A stretch of 64,000 nucleotides of DNA from Acanthosoma haemorrhoidale (GCA_930367205.1 OV884014.1:108352138-108416137); one strand, 5' to 3'. Shown: positions 34,876-48,025, numbered from the stretch's first letter. The notes: a model not told the origin generated them from the letters alone. Translations and numbers: made by a program.

Positions 34876-37800
34876 CAATGTTCAACAGAATATAATTTAT
34901 TGTTATAAGGAAAATGGAGGGAAGGAAATAGCTACGTAGCTATTTGTAAACGATTGCTTGCATTGATACGGGTGAGTTGGCAAGCCTGGAGGAAACGCGA
35001 TCACTCATCAACGGCCAAGTTCCGGTTAATCACTTTCACGTTACCCAATGGTCGGTTTCCGTTGGCAAATGTCACCACAAGATGTAGGCAGAATCATTTT
35101 TATGTCGCGAACGTGGCTTTTGTGAAAGGTCAGGTGTCTTGACTTGATGAAGTCGGAGCGGGGGGGGGGGGGGCATAAATCACTCTAACTGATAACTACG
35201 CGTTTGTACGTGCATTTGGACCTCACTGAATACACCCCAGGTGACCCCGGGCACAGCGTCTGCCGTGCTCCTATTTTTCTCCAACTCCAACTGTACTTGG
35301 GGTTGCATACCCCCCCCCCCCCCCATTTTATCTATCAGAAAATACAAATAAATGCTTACATATTTTGAAAAAAAATACAATGATATTTTGGCTGCTGATA
35401 ACACAGTTCAACGACGAAAACGTTGTCTTTTATAGTATTTTATCTGTGGTGTTTTATGATGCTGATTACAGGAAGAGCAATTGAAAGCATCCATTACTTA
35501 CAGTTTTATCGCAAATGGCAGCTATTAAGCAATATTGACACGTTCGATGTTTTAAAAAATAGGTTTAAACTATTGGATTCAACTTTTTACATGGTCAAAG
35601 CAGAGTGGCTTCAGAAAATCTCATATTTTCTTCGTTAATGAAACATTGGAGATGTCAAACAACACCCTGCGCACAAGTAAAGAATGGGCAATGAGATATA
35701 CATTGAAGTGAGATAGGTCCAAAAAATTATTTTGCTTGGAACCTCTTCACATCGAATTAGTTAGTTCATTCTAGTGGAACGATTTGTCAAAACATCTGAG
35801 GCAAAGATAAATGAAGAAGAACTGACATCAAAAGGAGGAAACATCTAAGACGAAAATGGAAACAAATAAAATAAGCAGCCCCCCAAAATAGAAAAAAATC
35901 CGGTCTAAAAATTAATTTTCTCTATTCACAACTTGACTACTGTTTTTAGGATCTCGGTACAGCAGCTAAGAGCTGGGTAAAATATTTCATCGAGATAAAG
36001 AAATTGAAAAGTAAAAACATGGAAGATTGAGCTTAAATTTCCGCATGTTTTTTTCGTTTATTAATAATTTCAGCTAAGATGAAATTTATGGCATAAAAAA
36101 ACGTAAATATTGAAAATTGTTTTAGAACAAATATAATTATAAAAAATCAGTTAACAAATTTTAAACAATTATCCTTTTAGTCCTGTGCTATCAAAATAGT
36201 TAACATTCATAAATATGCAATTAATTATGAATCAAAGCTTTATGTTGCGGCCTGTACCCTAGGAAAGTTTATATCACGACACCGCTATCGACAACATAGT
36301 ATTTTTAAAAGTGGGATGGAAGCTAATGTCCGTATAGGGCTTTAATTAAAATCAATCAAGCAATATAGTTTTATATATTAAAGTTATATTATTGGCTGAG
36401 TAGGATTTCTTGTAACTGTAATATTGCAGTGTTCATTTCTGTTTGTCTCTGATCCTGTGACAGAGCTCTTTATTGTGAGTGGACGTGCTGTGCTCTCTTG
36501 TAAATAATTATCTAATCGTTGGCGGAAGTGGAGGATGGGATACCCTCAGGAAAACAGCTGAAAATTCCAAGAACCTGACAATGTTGCCGATTCGTCAGGG
36601 GTTCTCCAGTGACTCACGCCCTAGTGTTGCAGTTCTGAAACCGGACTCTTGATCTGCTTGCTTGAGTTGCAGAGGTGTGTGCATTCCTCCTTATCCCGGA
36701 TAGCGCGGGCTAGGTTTAGATTTGTGTGCAATTATTTCGCGATAAACTTATATCTAACATAACTAATTGATGTTCCCCTCAAATGGTGCCTAGATCGAGT
36801 CGACGGTAATCCTTAAGGGTGAAAGACCGGACGAGTGGCCATAATAAAAGGAGATAAACTACTTTTATAGGTAAGGTGATAAGACTGTTTTCTGGGAGCT
36901 TACAGTTTTTATTAAGGTCGAAAACAAATATATGGGATAAATAATACGTGCGAAAGCAAGCGCCAATTACGTGCCATAAATATGTATAGGATAGTTAGGT
37001 GTTACATAACAGATGTTTTCTCTCTCCACTATTGGATTGTGTTATCGCCTGAACACAAAGATCGTACGTTCTCCGAACTTATTTGCTTGCTTTTAAAAAT
37101 ACATACTCCATGTCGAACTTTAAAGAAAAAAATCGTTCAATTGCCAAGTCGCTGGCGAGTATTCAATAACATTCTGGATCGTCGAATCACTGGCCAATCC
37201 TGTTGCAACAGAGGATCTTTGCTATCTTGTTTGTTACAGATAAGGATACAAGATCTATTGGGATGAAAATAAATGCAGATCTCGGCAAAGTTTGATGTAC
37301 AGTACATTGTCATGTTTGATTTCTTCAATTTTCTTGGATGAAAAATTGTTTAATGGATTGAATGAAACTAGTCCAAGTACGACAGGTCTCATGTTGAGAG
37401 GATGCTGTGATAGAGATACACCACTGACCTTAAGACGATTGTGTGAGGTCACACGAGGCAGCCGGAGATGGAGAGAATGCCCGACCTCGCAGGGGACGTC
37501 GGTCTGAGGCTACGAGCTATTGTGCCATAGAGAGCTCGGTAGTTTTTAGGCCGTGGTAATATTCTATTGTATTATAAATATATTTTAAAAATACAAAATC
37601 AAACATAACAAAATTCGGTCCAGCTCACTCCAAGAGTTAACGCAATAGTCCGGAAACAGCTTGGTTATCGACACATGTCAAAGTGTGGAAAAGTACATTT
37701 TATTTAGAATGATTTTTTTTATTTTATAGCATTAATATTGATATGGTTGAGGAAGCGAGACTTGTGAGATGCTTAATGCCATAACTCATTAGGTACCACC

Positions 37801-38620
37801 AAGGCGTTCAATATATTAATAAATGTCCTACCAAATCTTCACAATTATACTTCTCTCAGTTTCCACAAAAGGCAGCGATTTGTAGTATCTTTAACACGAT
37901 AACAAGTTTATATGGATTTTAGAAATATTAGCTCAAACACCAAACCAGAAGCATGCAGAAAGAAGGGTCTGGTTATTTAGAAAACTTTACTCAATACAAA
38001 ATCTACGCATAACAAAGTTTGTATTATTGTTAACAATCATTGTTTGATTGATATACGGCCTTAACTACATAAACTACATTATCCTGCCACGAGTCATATT
38101 AGCATATTTGATTTAATCTAGAAGCAGTTGGTTGAAGGTGTCGCTTCAAGATAAAACATAGTCTTATCAAATATTGTGAGTTGCTTAAGTTGAAAAGGGT
38201 ACCGCATACGTTGCTCTAAGTGGGTTGAAGATAGGAAAGGCCTGCAGACGCACGATCTAGGTCACTTAGATTCCTTACTTCTTACTTCCTCCTGTCTTTT
38301 CCCTACGGCTATGGGATGATGTCCAAAGAACGGAAGCGAAGAGAAGAAGAGTCATCTATGAAGAGAAAACGTCTCTCCTAGGGTTGGGAGAAGGGAGTCA
38401 TGCCCCGGCATTAGGGCAGCTCTTTCATATTTCTATTTATACTACATTCTCGTTTTCTCTCTCTTCCTTTACACTTTCTTTCGAAAATTATTAAATTGAT
38501 TTCAGAAACAGTTTACTTTTCGTCACGGGTCTAATCTAGTATTTCTATTCCTTTAAGGCCCTTTAAATTTACAGATAATTATAGATCCTCAGACGAATCT
38601 ATTGACAAATTATAATCTAT
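34876..38620. other. Long non-coding stretch with G and C homopolymers
   Basis: A 14-base G run at 35160-35173 and a 15-base C run at 35310-35324 bracket about 135 bp. Apart from the homopolymers the flanks are not inverted copies. An AG|GTAAGG juxtaposition occurs at 36870/36871, but its upstream tract (ctacttttatag) is poor. Open frames at 36982-37507 are not recognised. Confidence 0.45.
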
Positions 38621-39130
38621 TATTATTTTTTTTTTTTTAATTTTTATTTCAGAACCTCTGTTTATTAATAGTATACAATAAACAAAATAAATAATTTATG
38701 ATATACATACTTCTCCTCTTCCTGCATTCACAGATGCATTTGAAGGAGTGCATAAATATAATACTTTATTTTTGTGGTTATAAGTCCATAGTCACATACA
38801 CACACTAGGCGATGAGGCTCACCTTCAGCTTACGACCGGGAAACTAAAAAACTAAAACCTATAGCTAGAACCTAAGACTGAAGTGTTCCAGCCGCGACAG
38901 CGTCCTGCCATGGATGGGGGAACGGAGCGGGGGTAATAGTGTTAAACACCGGGTTTGTCAAGTATTGCAAGGAGTCGAAAAATTTGATATGTCTACGTTG
39001 GATGAATTCATCGATGACGAAAAAGCTGTGCACCACACAGCAGAGCAGGCCTGAATACACTCCTCTTCGTGCATACTTCGTGCGAGTATGCTTCAACGTA
39101 AAATGCTTCTTCGTAAAATGGAGGTGTTAA
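38621..39130 (-). mobile_element. Jockey-like LINE copy C, internally deleted
   Basis: Minus strand, with a T-tract at 38628-38639 as tail. The 3'UTR and the C-terminal RT blocks DEFIQRRHIKFFDSL and PAPFPHPWQDAVAAGTL match copy A at 5191-5875. Most of the segment between KHTRTK and DEFIQ is missing, leaving a scrambled remnant that includes a small fragment of the deleted part. The 5' boundary (acctccatttt at about 39122) corresponds to the same RT position as in copy A. Confidence 0.85.
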
Positions 39131-42100
39131 TCTATTAATCTACGAATATGTGGTAAACATGCCATTCTATCGAGAACTTTATAACTTCCGTTTATAGAAG
39201 GGAATCAAAATAAAATCAATTTCTGCCTAATGGTTTGAACCAACATCGTTCACATGATGGGCTCTGAGCGAATTTCCTGACATATGAAGAAAATTCAATC
39301 AAAACAGTCTGTAGTCATTTCTTCTTGCGATCCTTTTGATTAAACAAATAGTAGATTACACAAAATGTATTTTAAAAATTGATCAACACAAATACATACA
39401 TACAAATACATATTCTAACACTCTTCTGAGATTGATGGATATTTTATTCAAACAAATACAAATGTTGGCGTATGCTATGATTTTAAATTAACTTCCACTA
39501 AACATGTCAACTATCAGTATAGTCAAACATTGTTTTTGGTTCTGAGCAGGAAGTCTGGTTTAAACTTAAGAAGTTATATGTTCAGAAGGCCGCTTAATGC
39601 TTTTCCTATCTGGGCCAACATTTGTGCTACTAATTATAAACACAAACTGCCAATTGTTCAAAATAAATATTATATGGATCGTTTGCTAGAAATACAATAA
39701 TATACATTCATGAAGCATTGTATATTACTAAAATCCGAGAATATGGATTAAAACTAAAAAAATATACTTCTTGTACTTTCCATTTGTAATTCTTTCCATT
39801 TATGTTACATTTTTCAACGATGTAGTAACATAAATGGGTATTTGACATACGGGTCCGTTGGTGGTTCACTAAACCGTTGTATTCAAGCTATGCATGTATT
39901 TGTATTCAAGCTATCCATGTATTTGTATTCGAGCTATGCATGTATTTAAAAATGCATATTAGTGTTCATGTATCAGAAAACAAAATGCTAAATGTGCTTG
40001 AGCATTAAAATACGTATTTACATCTAGCTTTTAAAAGTGTTAAGTTTTGAACGGTCTCAGCCCCTTCACCGTAGAGCAGACCCCCTTCGAATTTCAATTT
40101 ACTCCCACCCCCTGCTCGTCTTCACAGTCAATAAAGTACTCCATTCCGGACTGGTTGATGGCCAACTCATTGGGGATTTCCTCTCTCGGCGATTAGCAAC
40201 CGCAAAGCTCCGTCTAATTTCGATGCCATTTTTTTTTTTAATTTTAATATTTATCATGTGAGGAAATGGTTACCAATTGTCTGTTGTTTCCTCAAGGGCT
40301 AAATGATTTGAGGTAATATGGTATGTATCCCAGATCAATAATATTTAATAAATATTGACTGCAAACTATAACGTTCTCATAACTATAATTGACTCATAAC
40401 TATAACGTTCTCCCTGGCCCTTAAATGGCCCTAATATGACCCTAATGCTTAGAAGACGATTGGTGGAGAGGAGGTCCGTTGACCCTGTTCCTGATAAGAT
40501 ATCTTTTCTGTGAGATTGACCGGATATGCATCTGCCTCCCAACTACCTCAGATAGCGAGTCCATTTCCTGTTTATATCTCCACTCTTCTCACTGTAGATA
40601 TACAATTATGTATCACATAATTAATATACAGGGCAAAACGTAACATTATAGAGATGTCTTCGATAAAAAGAAATTAGATATATATGCAACTGGGAGAAAT
40701 ATGAGGAAGGACTCATCGCCGTTTCAATCATCTCTTCTGCCGAAATCCAATCATTGCGTTATTGATTTTAAGGTAACCAATGGCTTTTAAATATTCGCAA
40801 ATAAATGGCAAACTAATACAAAATATAGGACATTGTTATGATCATACGGTTTTCGTGGAAATACTGGAATACATAAATAAATATAATATAACATAATAAT
40901 ATATAAAACTTATTATCAATGATTGCCCCAAACTACGTACGCTATAAGTTTTTGTTTCGGTGGCATGGGGTAAATTTAAATGTGTTTTTTGTCTTTTTTG
41001 TTTGATTCTCTAATTTTCCTTGTTATCCTCTCTCGTTCGCTCAATGCAAAACATGTCTATCTTTTTTTTTGCCGGTGGCGGATAGACATGTTTAAATAAA
41101 TATTCCTCTCTCTACAATGTAGCTCATGTTGCGAACGATTTCGACAGCACAGAGACTGGGCCTTACTCATATGGTGTACCCTACCTATGACTAAAATTAA
41201 TCAATAGGTTAGGAAGCACATATATTGAATAGAAATGAACAAATAGGGAGCAAAATAATGTATAAAAAACTACGCGTATAGTACCAATAGTATAAATTTT
41301 GTAAGGTCCTATTGTTTGTAGAATAAATTACGTGTTATTAAATTTTGAAACATTCATTAATGAGCTGAGCAACTATTGTCTTTTTATTTGTCGTTTAATA
41401 GTTTATTACATGTATATAGGTTATTATATATAAAGCAGGGAGTTTTTTTTATCGACATATTAAATTCTATGCGCAGTTGAGCACTTTTATTTATTAGTTG
41501 TTGTCCCTGGTTGTTTTTTTAACCGTACTGATAACTCGGATGACTCCTACAAACTGAACCGTTGGATTGAAGGAAAATAGTCCATATCTGATTTGTTCTT
41601 GTTTTTCCCCCTTGTATCGCTTCCTTGTTCTTTTTTTTCCTATTAACAATTATTATACCATGGGAGTATACAAGCATTTTATTACACTTGAAGTAAATGC
41701 CGTGTTGTAAGGTGACAGGTAGCTGGTAGAGGACAAAGCTGTTGGAACTCTCCTGCAGGACCTGGTCACCTTTCTCTTCGCCTTCTTCCACGTCCGGCTT
41801 TCTACCTCCGGTGTCTCCAACCTCTTTGGGACAGTCTTCTAGTTCTGTTCTACATGCACTATAAGTAATGTTGTCGATGGCTTGTGATTGTTGAGGTGCG
41901 CTCACATCAACAATCACAGAGAGCGGAGGGATTATCACACTGAAGCTCTGTCATCAGCCCGTCACTACAAGTCCCACACATTTTTAATTTGTATTAAGAA
42001 GTATATTTAGAATTAAACCTTAGTGAGCGTACATAGACTTTTTGGAATTTGACGCGATTGGATAAGAGTGGATTCAAGGAATCTCTATCATATATACTTC

Positions 42101-42895
42101 CCCTCACTCACGGCATTCCTGTCATGTCTGGAAGAGGGTATTATCTGGCCATGGCTGTCACATATTAGTACATGTTGTCCAGCAGACATGTTGTTATAAT
42201 CAACTAACAATGGAATGTTGAGTGTATATCGTGAAGCCATGTTCAGAATTTCCTGTACGGGAAACTTTAGCTGGTTTTTTTGCCCTCTGATTATTTCTTC
42301 TGCGTATTTGGTGTCTAAAATATCTCCAGGTGTTCCAGGCAACAATAACATAATTGTTGTGTTGTCCTACCGCCCTCCCTCAAATGTTCTATTCTCGTTG
42401 ACTCCGGTTCCTCCACATGGCGGTGGTGTGACTGGTTCCTGTCAAAGCTCTCTCTCTCTCTCGCAAGCACTACCGGCCCACTCTATAAATAGCCACAAGT
42501 CTGGATCTGCTTCTCCAGCATCTCGTCAGGAATTTTTACACTTTCGCTTCCGACATCGCTTTATAAATTCAAAATTATATAAGAGTCTTTTAGAATCACT
42601 ATTTGAATATGAGGTTGTAAATAGCTATTTGACTTTCGCGTCTTTAATTTTTGTTTTCGAGTGGCCGAGGGACATCTACTTTCAATGGAACTAAGTCCGA
42701 GACCAAGAGAGCCGACTAATACAGTTCGTAAGTCTTTATTTTTATGCCAAGCTGTAAAAAAAACACGATGACACACACGAGAACCGTAGCGATTTGTTGT
42801 ATGATACTTATTAAAATAAGAAATGACAATAGATGTTTGATAATTTAAGGGAATAAAACTAGAAAAAGCAGAAAATGACGAGCCACTGATGGACT
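39131..42895. other. Long non-coding stretch, small tandem repeat at 39879
   Basis: Three 23-bp units (tgtattcaagctatgcatg and att) lie at 39879-39947. Open frames on both strands at 41519-42694 have unremarkable translations and overlap one another antisense, so none is favoured. No element ends are recognised. Confidence 0.45.
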
Positions 42896-42961
42896 AGGTT
42901 CTGAATAGCAGTAGAGTGGCAGGCATAAACATATCGTTATTTACTTTGACCTGACTAATAC

Positions 42962-43115
42962 CTCGCACTCCATGAGAGCCAGTAAGGTATAGCTCCTCAC
43001 TGTGTGCACGCTTCCGGCCCAGGATGGCCGAAGAGGTTCGTGAAGAAGACGCATGCCAGGATGCTGTCGACGAGCCGGGCTTGCCGCGGAGGCTGTCCCT
43101 GTGTCGGTGCAAAAG
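42962..43115. other. CpG-rich island, candidate exon of uncertain strand
   Basis: This short block has many CpGs in an otherwise AT-rich region. Plus-strand reading: an ATG at 43024 in good context (ccaggATGg) begins MAEEVREEDACQ, continues to LPRRLSLCRCK and reaches a moderate donor AAG|GTGATT at 43115/43116, just before an in-frame TGA. Minus-strand reading: an acceptor (accgacacag, with a branch-like tttaat upstream) and a donor GAG|GTATTA bound a 137-nt exon (42962-43098) that is fully open and includes SSAILGRKRAHSEEL. The two readings exclude each other. I do not recognise either peptide. The island is a better exon candidate than any other open frame in the window, but unproven. Confidence 0.3.
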
Positions 43116-45952
43116 GTGATTAAAGGTCTTTATGTCAACTTTAGCTATTCCTCTCTGTTTGATTCTTTTTTAACTTATGCCCTTTTGTGAAGACACCGTA
43201 GTCTTGGAACAATTGCAATTACCACTGCCCAATACACCTGCGTTGATAAGCTCTGAATATGTTATATGCAGTTGTCTATAGTGCGAGATATGCACCAATC
43301 ATTAACCGCCATACTGTTACATTGGCAGTCAAACACGATTTAGCCATTTGCATAACTTGAATCTGCCGGGTTTGAATCCCTCGGTGGAAGCTGACAATTA
43401 TTTCATCCCCTTTCTTATTATTGGCCAATTCCCTCAGAATATTATATCGATATTCTAGACCATCACTTTTAGTTATTCTATTATCTAATCATTTTCTTCA
43501 CATGAATCTGTCATGAATAATGATTTATTAAGACAAACCACTTACCCTGCGATGTATTGGTTCAGCGTCCCAGAATGGTTAACCGGTATCGATGACCTGA
43601 TGATTCTTTGAAGGATCCTTCAGATTTTCCTCTTGTTCCGGAGTGGATTCTACATTACACTAATACTCGTTCATTAGTTCATTAGCTAACTTATGAATGA
43701 CTAATGACATACTGCTTAAATTATTGTAGTGATGGCTAAATGTATTTTTGCTATAAAGGTGATCTTTGCTAAGTATCAATTGATGGCTTTGCTAATATTC
43801 GTTAGGCTCTGAACTGATACTCTGACCTGCGTTAGGATGTACAATAAGTAGAACACAAGTGAGTCCTGGAACTATTAGGGGTGCCGTAAATTACTTGTCC
43901 TAAATCCCATTAGCTCATTAGCTGTATGTTCGCGTTTAAATCCTCCATCAGTTGCTGTTGTGATGTTTTTGTAAAGTAGGACAATATGTGAAACGAGTAG
44001 CAACATTTTTCAATTTAAAAGGTTTTTTAAATAAATCTTTATACGCTTCCATGTTTTTTCGTGATTTAGAAACGTAAATATTACACTTTGAGAAAAATAC
44101 TGATAGCTATAATAATAAATGTATAATTATTTCTATTATGGTTTGTGTTGTTGACAGGCAGTCTTATAAAGAATAGCCCCGCATGTTAGTGCTTAGCGCT
44201 GCCTAATTACAATGTTAGTCAATAATGCCGTTTGTCTTGCTAGTGCCCTTGGCCAATAAACATGGAGCTGCTAATATGTTTGTTTGTTGAGTTGTAAATA
44301 TCTAGAGAGTCTACGAGCTTGGTTTTGACCGCAACAATATTTATACTGTTCCAGAAGTATTTTTTTTTTGTTTTAGTATTTGATTAAATGTTAATTGAAC
44401 CAGGGTTGGTTAAGGGTTAGTGAGCGTGTCATTGAAAAAACTTTAATTAACATTCCCTGGCCCTTCCGTTGGCAAAGCGCAGTATAAAAAGTTTTTTTTT
44501 TTTCACTCGACGGAAGCTTTGGAAAATCTGAATTTTCGAATGTATGCAAAATATTTTAGAAACAAAAAAAATATTTCAAACAATCCGGCCATGTAGTAAC
44601 ATATATAAATCTAACATAATTAATCTGGTTTTCAGGGCATGTGTTTAAATTTTCGAACTGATTTTTATGTATTTTTGTGTCAATTAAGCACTTTTTAAGT
44701 ACTGATTAAAATAGCAAGCACAATCTATATCATATTATCCACGAAACGATGGAGGTTTTTCTTTTTGCAATGGTCGCGTCTGTCGAGATAATTCTCTAAA
44801 ATTCTCCACCAACTTGATCGGTAATTTGAGGAAACTTCTTAAAACTTTCTTAATCGACGGAGTGAAAAGGTATAATATTGAAATCAAATGGTTACTCCAA
44901 TAAACAATTACAGTAGACTCTCCATTTCCGGATTTATATAGGCGAGGGTGATCCTGATATGGGAGAGTGACCAGGATAAATACGAAACAAAGAAAAATAT
45001 AAGTAATTATACATTTATTTTACATATTTAGAATAAAGTTAACAATTCTACAACTAAATATTTGTTTATGGTGTTTGTTTTGTGTCTTTTTGTCAAGCTC
45101 TCCCGAGCCGCGATGTCTTCCCAGTGCCTTGTGGACATTAGGTCTGCAGCTGTGGAATGGTCGTACTGTTCCACAAATTTGAGTGTAACCTTAGAAACAT
45201 TAGAATTAGATATATATTCCTTTTAATGAAAATAAATTTAGGTGCTCTCTTTGGAAGAAATGCTTGTTTCGTGAATGGTTTTTGAACCGTCACTGACTGA
45301 CTCTTCCTTTTCTTTAACAAGGTCTATAATCTCGTCATTTGCTGACTCTTGTGTGACATCACATCTGCAACTTCAGTTACGATAATGTCTTAGCATTCGT
45401 CCATCCTTAGACTATAGCATTTTTTGTCTTTGGCATTTCATTGAACAGTTTGTTCCAACATTTTTAAAGCGTTGACGTTGAACGATTAATTTCACTTTTT
45501 CTTCAACTTCTGCTTCCTTCACTATTTCACGTCTTTGTTGGTGTACTTAAATAGAGGCTTTACTTTCAAACTTGTGCAGGGGAATCATGTTCGTCTGTAT
45601 GTAAAAATGATTCCCTCGGTCTGAAAAATTATAAATAGTTACAGGAGTTATCTTGGTTATAATGTTGGTTAGCTTTCACCTCCGGATCAAAGACTCATTA
45701 TAAATCTATCAAAATGTTTTTTGTCATAGATGATGTTTAAAGAGTTAAACATGTTCAAACAAGTTAAATTATGCTTAAATTTAATTAGGGTTTTCAGTCG
45801 ATATTATTATATCCGTATTCACAATTTTTTTATTTTGTTTTTTAAGTGATCTTTAGTGGTCTTGGTCGAGATGGAGGTATAATTAAAAAATGAACACATT
45901 TATACATAATAAATAAAATAAAAGTAATTAGTTGTTTGGCAGTGTTTTGACG
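43116..45952. other. Non-coding stretch
   Basis: A plus-strand tRNA-like fragment at about 43335-43390 has TAGCCATTTGCATAA followed at suitable spacing by GGTTTGAATCC, resembling A and B boxes of a decayed SINE. At 43543-43700 the minus strand is open for a short acidic peptide ending at a donor-like site, with no better support. A TATA-like tataaaaag lies at about 44482. Confidence 0.4.
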
Positions 45953-46017
45953 AGTTTTTCTTTCTTTGCAGGTAAGAATAAGACATGTCTAAAGTGGATG
46001 TTGACGCTGTACCAAAT
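45953..46017 (+). promoter_or_regulatory. Candidate recursive-splicing ratchet point 2 with RS-exon
   Basis: A pyrimidine tract (gtttttctttctttg, about 45954-45968) runs into CAG at 45969-45971, immediately followed by GTAAG at 45972-45976. A second, stronger donor, AAT|GTAAGTATG, begins at 46018 and defines a 46-nt candidate RS-exon (45972-46017). The architecture is the same as at 9756-9827: acceptor fused to donor, with a cryptic donor about 50 nt on. In known cases the second donor allows exon definition and the first donor is then used to remove the whole segment. Two RS-exon frames contain stops, so inclusion would usually interrupt translation. Confidence 0.55.
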
Positions 46018-46822
46018 GTAAGTATGTACGTGCTATAAAGGACAGACTCCACGTCGTCGTAGTCGCCACGGTAATGACAATAATAATGACCCAATCCACC
46101 TATCGTGTTAAATAAACATTCAACAAAAGTAAGGATTACGCTCTTGTGATTTGGCTAAGAAATTTAATTGAACCAGAGAGTAGTAAGGATGAGTTCTTTT
46201 TTTCAGTGTCTAGGATGGTTTTATAAATAAAGTGGGGTACTTTTTTTTTTTTTTTTTTATAAAACACCCACTGTATTTTTTTAAAAAGTTGTTAAAAGTT
46301 TTTTAAAAAAAGAGTTGAGAAAATTACTTTTCACACAAGTACCAGTTAATATTGTTTCTTGTTTATTATTAATTATTACCTTAGGATAATCTCGATCACA
46401 ATTGATCCTAGATAATTTAGGCAAAAGTACAAAAAATGTTGGGAGGGTTCTCATCCTTGTTTGAATCAGTATAGTCCAAAAGCACCCAGTTCCGAAAACA
46501 TACCTTGTCTTTCCAGTACTAAATTGTAAGATCGAAACTTCAAATAAACAAAATTACCAAATTGCCGTGGGGGAGAAGCATGTCCTGAGGTGTCATCAGG
46601 TTTCTGGTCTCGGCTTCCGGTGCAACAGGATACATCCTGTTCTCTAGGCCTCCTTATGTTACTGCCCCCAACGGAAATTTAGAAATACAAAACACTGGAG
46701 ATCTTTTTTTTTTTTTTTTTTAAATATTTTTAATAACAGGGCCCCATTTTTAGAAAAGTGCCGGGTGACCTGAGACTGTTTGTGTAAGCATCACTCTGTA
46801 AAAGTGTAAAAAATCAAAATAG
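46018..46822. other. Non-coding stretch with long T-tracts
   Basis: Long T runs at about 46241-46258 and 46705-46722 resemble minus-strand retroposon tails, but the following sequences match none of the LINE 3'UTRs in the window. No gene recognised. Confidence 0.45.
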
Positions 46823-46982
46823 ACATGAACATTATGGGGGTACAATGGACATGAACATTATGGGGGTACAATTGACATGAACATTATGGGGTGCAACAGT
46901 GGACATGAACATTATGGGGTACAACAATGGACATGAACATTATGGGGTACAACAATGGACATGAATATTATGGGGGTACAAT
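46823..46982. repeat. Minisatellite, six units of 26-28 bp
   Basis: Six consecutive units share acatgaacattatgggg followed by a variable gtacaatgg or tacaacaatgg tail. Units differ in length by small indels in the G-run and CAA part. Non-coding. Confidence 0.95.
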
Positions 46983-47740
46983 GTGTTCGCTGGATCGCTC
47001 CGTTGAGAATATTTGTATTATACTATCAAGCGTAATCTTAGTATATTATATATTGGGTATTCATCGCAGAGGTCCGGTTCTCTTCTTCGGATTCATCGAC
47101 GTATAAAATAACAGACAATATTATGAAAGCATTGTAATTGATGGGGTAGCTTGAGTAAATGACAACACCGTGAGATTGTTGAAGAAAACGCCTAACCGCG
47201 GAACAAGGAAACCTGGGTTCTTTCGGAGATATATAGAAGTGTTAGGATATAGAAGCTTCACTCCTAAGCACCCAGTGACTTGCACGAATCAGCCTGTTCT
47301 GTAATAAATAGCATATCGTTTGGATCTGGCCTCAGGAGTGATGTCATCGACAACTTTCCATTTCTAAATGGACTGTCGCAGCTCTAGCTGTTGTTGCGAA
47401 CTATTAAATTTAACGATGTTTATGATAATTTCGGAGGCCTCTCCCATTCCCTCCCTTCGTGCTGCTTTCTAATGTTAAAGCATAGAAAGTGTTCCTAACT
47501 TGTAAACTTTCTCAAATTTATCAAGCCGAAAGAAAGCTCAATCGTTTATCACTTTAGTTTTATTTAGGCTTTTGATTTGCTTAGGTTGCTACTAGGTTTT
47601 GGCGGGAAGGGATGAAACAGCAACCGAAATAGATCGCTTAATCTGTTAAATCGATAAATATTTAAAGTAGTTATCCTTCGTGGGTTAATCTTAAAGTGGG
47701 GGTGTAGTCAGTAAAGGATTATATTATAAAATTCATAAGA

Positions 47741-47910
47741 CCACCTTTGCTGCCTCTTTTGATTGTCGGTGCGTTTAGTTGAACTGACTGGAATATACTA
47801 TCGAGAATGATGATTATGAGTTGTGGTCACCACCAAGCTCTAACTACTGTAATTCTTTACCTTTATAGACAACGGTAGCGTTCCAAGGAAAAGATATGTT
47901 AAACATAATT
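47741..47910 (+). repeat. Inverted repeat arm 1 of a ~170-bp family
   Basis: The segment from ccacctttgctgcc to aaacataatt is matched in reverse complement at 49991-50163, with roughly 85-90% similarity. The block around caccaccaagctctaac and ctttatagacaacgg is identical. The arms are 2.1 kb apart and similarity stops abruptly at the inner edge (aaacataatt). This could be long terminal inverted repeats of an unknown element or two independent insertions in opposite orientation. Confidence 0.88.
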
Positions 47911-47939
47911 TTCCTCATAAATAAAAGAGACTTGATACA

Positions 47940-48025
47940 ATTATGAATGTAGTGTATAAATGAGAGCATATATCTTAATTACTTATTGCCTTATAAAAGG
48001 CAGATTGTAATTATTGCACAATAAA
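47940..48025 (+). mobile_element. Jockey 3'-terminal fragment
   Basis: Matches the last ~85 bp of the Jockey 3'UTR (aatgagagc, atcttaatta, ttattgcctta, aggcagattgtaattat, cacaataaag), as seen at 15865-15945. It has no coding sequence and lies just inside inverted repeat arm 1. Confidence 0.75.

Noticed and set aside
36841..36876. A third AG|GTAAGG juxtaposition (36870/36871, plus strand).
   Set aside because: The upstream tract ctacttttatag is short and purine-interrupted, and no good second donor follows within about 60 nt, so it does not reach the standard of the sites at 9773 and 45971.
43543..43700. Minus-strand open segment ending at a donor-like AGG|GTAAGT.
   Set aside because: The frame contains a stop before the donor, and no acceptor with a pyrimidine tract is present.
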